A DNA stretch of 64,000 nt from Pseudomonas abietaniphila. GTDB lineage: Bacteria; Pseudomonadota; Gammaproteobacteria; Pseudomonadales; Pseudomonadaceae. Position 1 is the first letter of the stretch, and each line of letters opens with the position of its first letter. Of this stretch, positions 60,302 to 64,000 are shown piece after piece. The stretch covers positions 3,658,001-3,722,000 of the forward strand of contig NZ_CP155619.1 in the NCBI RefSeq assembly GCF_039697315.1. Reading direction: 5' to 3'. The position numbers and the translations under genes were made by a program. The notes under the pieces were generated by a model, which made no database searches, was not told where the DNA came from, and saw nothing but the letters and a program-made list of their open reading frames with translations.

Positions 60302-61009
60302 ATGAATTTTCTACGCGTTCCATTTGTTCTGTTGTTGACCGGCGTTCTGGGTTTGGCCGGGTGCAGCGTTCATCAACCTACATCGCTTTACCAACTGGAC
60401 AGTGGCAATCCTGGGCAACCTAAGCAAAGTGCCGGGGTTGCGGTTTTGCTGGGCCCGGTCTCCGTTGCTGACTATCTGCAACGTGAAACATTACTGCAGC
60501 GTCAAGCTGATGGCAGCCTGACCGCGTCGACAGACGGTCGTTGGGCGGGCAGTCTGTCTGCTGATATCGATCAACTGCTCCTGCGCCAATTGGCGTGGAA
60601 GCTCGACAGCCAGCGCGTGGTCATGGCGCCAGCAGCGGCCAACTTCACGCCGGACGTTCAAGTCGTATTGTCGATCACGCGTCTGGATTCTGGTGAGAAT
60701 CAGCCAGCGGTCCTCGACGCGCAATGGCGCCTGTTGGACCGTCGCGGCACTGTCCGTGACAGCAAGCTGATTCACCTGGAAGAGCCGCATGCCGGCACCT
60801 CGGCCGCACAGGTCAAGGCGCAGGGCGTGTTGTTGCAACGTCTGGCCGAGCAACTGAGCGCGGCGGTCAAACCGGTTGCGAGTCAGCCATGGGTTGCTGA
60901 AGAGCCTAAGAAAGCCGCTCAGCCTGCCAAGACCCGCACCGATCAGGACAAGCCGAAGATTCCGATGGCCTCTCCGATCCGCACCGATCTGGAAGTGTTC
61001 CGCTTCTAA
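60302..61009 (+). CDS. ABC-type transport auxiliary lipoprotein (PqiC/DUF330 family)
   Basis: The 235-residue lipoprotein has a signal peptide ending in GLAGC (VPFVLLLTGVLGLAGC). The middle (LLGPVSVADYLQRETLLQR and DQLLLRQLAWKL) matches the PqiC/LptE-like DUF330 domain that partners MCE-type lipid transport systems. The last ~45 residues are a Lys/Pro-rich tail. ATG 60302 is favoured over 60299 because GGACGGA then lies at proper spacing. No MCE genes are nearby, so its partner must be elsewhere. Confidence 0.8.
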   Translation: MNFLRVPFVLLLTGVLGLAGCSVHQPTSLYQLDSGNPGQPKQSAGVAVLLGPVSVADYLQRETLLQRQADGSLTASTDGRWAGSLSADIDQLLLRQLAWKLDSQRVVMAPAAANFTPDVQVVLSITRLDSGENQPAVLDAQWRLLDRRGTVRDSKLIHLEEPHAGTSAAQVKAQGVLLQRLAEQLSAAVKPVASQPWVAEEPKKAAQPAKTRTDQDKPKIPMASPIRTDLEVFRF

Positions 61010-61022
61010 CTCAAGCGCAAAC

Positions 61023-61052
61023 AAAAAAGCCCGCAGCGATGCGGGCTTTTTT
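61023..61052. terminator. Bidirectional rho-independent terminator
   Basis: AAAAAAGCCCGC-AGCGAT-GCGGGCTTTTTT is a perfect stem with a T-run on both strands. It lies between the convergent lipoprotein gene and the membrane-protein gene. Confidence 0.92.
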
Positions 61053-61110
61053 GTGGGTGTCGATCCGTCCTGATATGGCAGCTCCCCCAAAGGAGGTGGC
61101 TGCCGAGGTA

Positions 61111-62640
61111 TCAGGCCTTACGCGCCTCGTGCATGCGCGCGAGCTGGCGTTCCAGCATCGATGGGTACGGCTCCATGAGTCGCTCCACACAGCTGGCGCC
61201 TTCGGGGCTTGCGATCGGGCGGATGCGGGCGCGCTGACGGATGGTGTGGTCTTCACTGATCTTGCGCTCGACCAGCAGCAGGTTGCGGCTGTGTTGAGAC
61301 AAGGCCAGCGCATCCTGTGCGGTTTCGGTCAGCAGCAGGTCGATCTGGTTCATGCCGTGCAGACCTTCACCCAGTGTCAGACCCAGCTGCAATTGCAGCG
61401 TGATGCCACTGTCCGCGACCTCAATCTGCAGCGCGTGGCTGAGGGCGCGCAACAGCTCACCGCAGCAAATCGCGTTGGTCAGGTAATCGTCGCCGCTGTC
61501 CTGGGTGCTGAAAACCATCAGGGAGCTGCCGTCGTTCAGCGTGTGCAGTTCGCTGTCGTAGAGCGATGCAGCCTGATCGATGCAGTCGCGGTATCGCTCC
61601 AGCAGCTCGGTCAGCCGGGCGCGGGGCAGGCGACGAAGCTGTTCTTGCGAGCCCAGCTGGACGGCCAGCACCGCGCTGTATTGCGGCTGGGACGGCACGA
61701 CAGGCAGCACAGGGCGTGGAGCAGGCTTCTGGGCGGCGGGCGAGTTGTCACGAAGGTCGGCGAACGGGTCTTCTTCGTCCTCCTCATCTTCCTCGGCCAT
61801 GATCCGGCGGGCAGGGATCGCCGTGGCGCGCGGCTTGGGCGCGTCGTCGAATTCCGGGTCGTTCAGGTCGCTGGCGTCGAACTCGGGCGAAGCGTCGTCG
61901 TCTTCGTCGACGGGCTCAGGCTCCGGAACCGGGGCGGGTTCCGGCTCAGGCGGCGCGTAGGACGCCTTGAGCTGGCGCGCCAGGTCGCCGATCTCGTCCT
62001 GACGGTCGGTCGCCGGGGTGTACGGGTCGATGTAACGCAGCCACATGCGCAGTTGCAGCATGGGCGTCGAAATATGCCGCCCCAGGCGCAGGCTCAAGGC
62101 CAGTGCAAGCGCGAGCAGAATCCCGGCGAGAATCCCCATGCTTTGAAGGCTGATGGTCAACGGCTGCTGGAACTGGCTCATGTCCAGGCTGATGCGAAGC
62201 GTGCCGGCGACGACGTCCTGGAAGGTGACCTTGATCTCGTAAAGACCTTCGGCCTCACCCAGAAGCCCGTTTTTCGGGCGCTGACCGGCTTCCGCGAGAA
62301 TACGGTTGTCGACGCTGTAAATGGCGGCGTGAGCGACCAGCGGATTCTTCACCAGGTTGCCCAGCAACACGTTGAGGCTGAGGATGTCGTTGGACACCAG
62401 CAGCTCCGTGGCGGAGGTCGCGGTTTGCGTAGTCAGGGCCTGTCCCAGCGCGTCCGCCTGTTCGTGCATGGCTTGCTTGAACTGCAAGCCCATCACGCAG
62501 GCGTAGATCACCAGCGCCAGCGCGACGAGGATCACGTTGTGGCTGGCGATACGCAAAGCAATCGGAACACGTCGGTGACGCAATGCCCGGAAGATCAGCA
62601 AGAAGAAGTTATCGGTTTTTACTGGCGTGGGCCGGTTCAC
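61111..62640 (-). CDS. AhpA/YtjB-like inner-membrane protein with HAMP-type linker
   Basis: The 509-residue protein has two membrane helices (ILVALALVIYACVMGLQF and SMGILAGILLALALALSL) flanking a ~110-residue periplasmic sensor-like domain. A HAMP-like segment follows, then a Pro/Glu/Asp-rich stretch (~235-310, with EEDEEDEEDPFADL) and a C-terminal nucleotide-cyclase-like domain without obvious catalytic residues. E. coli YtjB (Smp) is likewise encoded divergently next to serB. Function unknown. The acidic linker appears disordered. Confidence 0.8.
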   Translation of the reverse strand: MNRPTPVKTDNFFLLIFRALRHRRVPIALRIASHNVILVALALVIYACVMGLQFKQAMHEQADALGQALTTQTATSATELLVSNDILSLNVLLGNLVKNPLVAHAAIYSVDNRILAEAGQRPKNGLLGEAEGLYEIKVTFQDVVAGTLRISLDMSQFQQPLTISLQSMGILAGILLALALALSLRLGRHISTPMLQLRMWLRYIDPYTPATDRQDEIGDLARQLKASYAPPEPEPAPVPEPEPVDEDDDASPEFDASDLNDPEFDDAPKPRATAIPARRIMAEEDEEDEEDPFADLRDNSPAAQKPAPRPVLPVVPSQPQYSAVLAVQLGSQEQLRRLPRARLTELLERYRDCIDQAASLYDSELHTLNDGSSLMVFSTQDSGDDYLTNAICCGELLRALSHALQIEVADSGITLQLQLGLTLGEGLHGMNQIDLLLTETAQDALALSQHSRNLLLVERKISEDHTIRQRARIRPIASPEGASCVERLMEPYPSMLERQLARMHEARKA

Positions 62641-62771
62641 TGAGCACGGCTCTCTTGGAAGAAGTTGGGGCGCAGTATAGCGAGCGACCCAGTAGCGGCA
62701 AAGCGCTCACTGTGCCCGGCGGTCACTGAAAGTGAGTAGAATGCGGTTTTTTTCCACTGCGGGGGTGCGCC

Positions 62772-63989
62772 TTGCGCGAAATTGTCCTGATAAACATCAC
62801 CGGTGAAGACCGTCCGGGTCTCACCGCGGCCATCACTGGCGTGCTGGCCGACGGTGGCGTCGATGTTCTGGATATTGGTCAGGCCGTGATCCATGACACG
62901 CTGTCGTTCGGCATTCTGGTCGTGATTCCGGACACCGAAAGCGGTGCGACGGTACTGGATCGGGTCCAGGCAAAGGCAGACGAGTTGGGGCAGCAGGTCC
63001 TGTTTACCCACGTCAGCGAAGACGACTACCAGCATTGGGTCGACGATCAGGGCAAGGACCGGCACATCGTCACGCTGCTGACCCGCAAGGTCACTGCCGA
63101 GCAATTGCAGACGGTCAGCTCGATCACCGCAAAGTACGGGCTGAACATTGACCGCATCGATCGCCTCTCCGGCCGTATGCCGCTGGACATGCCGAGCGGC
63201 AAGGGCAAGGGCTGCATCGAGTTTTCCGTGCGCGGCGAGCCTGCCGACGCTCAGCAGATGCGCGCCGAATTTCTGCACGTCGCACAGGAATTGAACGTCG
63301 ATATCGCGTTTCAGCAGGATTCACTGTTTCGTCGCAATCGCCGTCTGGCGGTGTTCGACATGGACTCGACACTGATTGAGGCCGAAGTGATCGACGAACT
63401 GGCCAAGGCCCATGGGGTTGGCGACCGTGTGTCAGAAATCACCGAGCGCGCCATGCGCGGTGAGCTGGATTTCCGCGCCAGCTTCAAAGAGCGTCTGGCG
63501 TTGCTCAAAGGCCTGGATATCAAGGTTCTTGACGAGATCGGCGCGTCGTTGCGGCTGACCGAAGGTGCCGAAACCCTGTTCGCCGAGCTCAAGCGTCTGG
63601 GTTACAAAACCGCGATTCTGTCGGGTGGTTTCACCTACTTCGCCCGTCAGCTGCAAGCCAAGCTGGGTATCGACTACATCTTCGCTAACGAGCTGGAAGT
63701 GGTCGATGGCAAATGCACGGGCGTCGCGGTCGAGCCTATCGTCGATGCTCAGCGCAAAGCCGATCTGCTGCGCGAACTGGCCAGCAAGGAAGGTTTGAGC
63801 CTGGAGCAAACGATCGCGGTCGGTGACGGGGCGAACGATCTGCCGATGCTGGCGATAGCCGGGCTGGGCGTTGCGTTCCGAGCCAAGCCGTTGGTGAAAC
63901 AATCGGCCAAACAGGCGATCTCGACGCTGGGTCTGGATGGCGTGCTCTATCTGCTGGGTTTCCGCGATCGGGAAGGGCGAAGCGCTTAA
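62772..63989 (+). CDS. serB: Phosphoserine phosphatase SerB
   Basis: Last step of serine synthesis. The 405-residue protein has two N-terminal ACT-like regions (EIVLINITGEDRPGLTAAI and a second to ~180), then the HAD phosphatase domain. The HAD domain has FDMDSTLIEAEVIDELA (nucleophile Asp), ILSGGFTYFA and VGDGANDLPM. TTG 62772 matches family N-termini. A TAGAAT -10-like hexamer lies at 62737-62742. The last 11 bases of the window are non-coding. Confidence 0.96.
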   Translation: MREIVLINITGEDRPGLTAAITGVLADGGVDVLDIGQAVIHDTLSFGILVVIPDTESGATVLDRVQAKADELGQQVLFTHVSEDDYQHWVDDQGKDRHIVTLLTRKVTAEQLQTVSSITAKYGLNIDRIDRLSGRMPLDMPSGKGKGCIEFSVRGEPADAQQMRAEFLHVAQELNVDIAFQQDSLFRRNRRLAVFDMDSTLIEAEVIDELAKAHGVGDRVSEITERAMRGELDFRASFKERLALLKGLDIKVLDEIGASLRLTEGAETLFAELKRLGYKTAILSGGFTYFARQLQAKLGIDYIFANELEVVDGKCTGVAVEPIVDAQRKADLLRELASKEGLSLEQTIAVGDGANDLPMLAIAGLGVAFRAKPLVKQSAKQAISTLGLDGVLYLLGFRDREGRSA

Positions 63990-64000
63990 CGCCATCGCTG

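Overview
The window is chromosomal DNA of a fluorescent Pseudomonas (GC-rich; P. syringae/P. fluorescens-type). Gene content and order follow the P. aeruginosa PAO1 stretch from msrA/dipA (PA5018/PA5017) down to serB (PA4960), with differences. Genes are densely packed, often with 1-4 nt stop/start overlaps. The longer gaps are filled with REP-type palindromes typical of this genus. I saw no tRNA, rRNA, CRISPR array, IS element or prophage.

Layout. 1-3.2 kb: msrA (cut by the window edge) and dipA, a c-di-GMP phosphodiesterase. 3.2-4.25 kb: gene-free DNA with two kinds of palindromic repeat, a structured multi-hairpin repeat, a hexanucleotide microsatellite and the aceF terminator. 4.25-8.7 kb: pyruvate dehydrogenase operon aceE-aceF (minus strand), with two near-identical operator-like palindromes upstream, shared with divergent glnE. 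12.3-38.3 kb: LPS core and lipid A-core export locus. It comprises waaF, waaC, waaG, waaP, three further WaaP-superfamily kinase genes, a carbamoyltransferase, wapH, a Mig-14-like gene, dnpA, ssg, wapR, waaL, another kinase-like gene, msbA and hldE. 38.4-44.1 kb: a Nudix-like hypothetical, an aldo/keto reductase plus FAD oxidoreductase pair, an SMR efflux gene, a LysR regulator and waaA. 44.2-50.5 kb: a TolC-type channel, a TPP riboswitch with thiC, a four-unit REP cluster, cytX and an RsiV-like lipoprotein. 50.7-60.1 kb: nudF, a DUF1249 gene, cpdA, yqiA, parE, two small envelope genes and parC. 60.3-64 kb: a PqiC-like lipoprotein, an AhpA/YtjB-like membrane protein and serB.

Two accessory insertions break this conserved order and are the main points of interest. 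The first is a ~1969-residue toxin-like protein, encoded antisense to its neighbours in the middle of the LPS core cluster. Its C-terminal part carries a tandem duplication of a Tiki/ChaN/erythromycin-esterase-like domain. The second copy keeps the candidate catalytic residues; the first has lost most of them. The second insertion is a low-GC two-gene cassette between the DUF1249 gene and cpdA. It encodes a 134-residue protein with a His...Asn-Cys arrangement resembling permuted NlpC/P60 enzymes, translationally coupled to a four-helix membrane protein. This looks like a toxin-immunity pair. In addition, ilvE, which lies between glnE and waaF in PAO1, is absent here. A REP doublet and a long hairpin occupy the gap.
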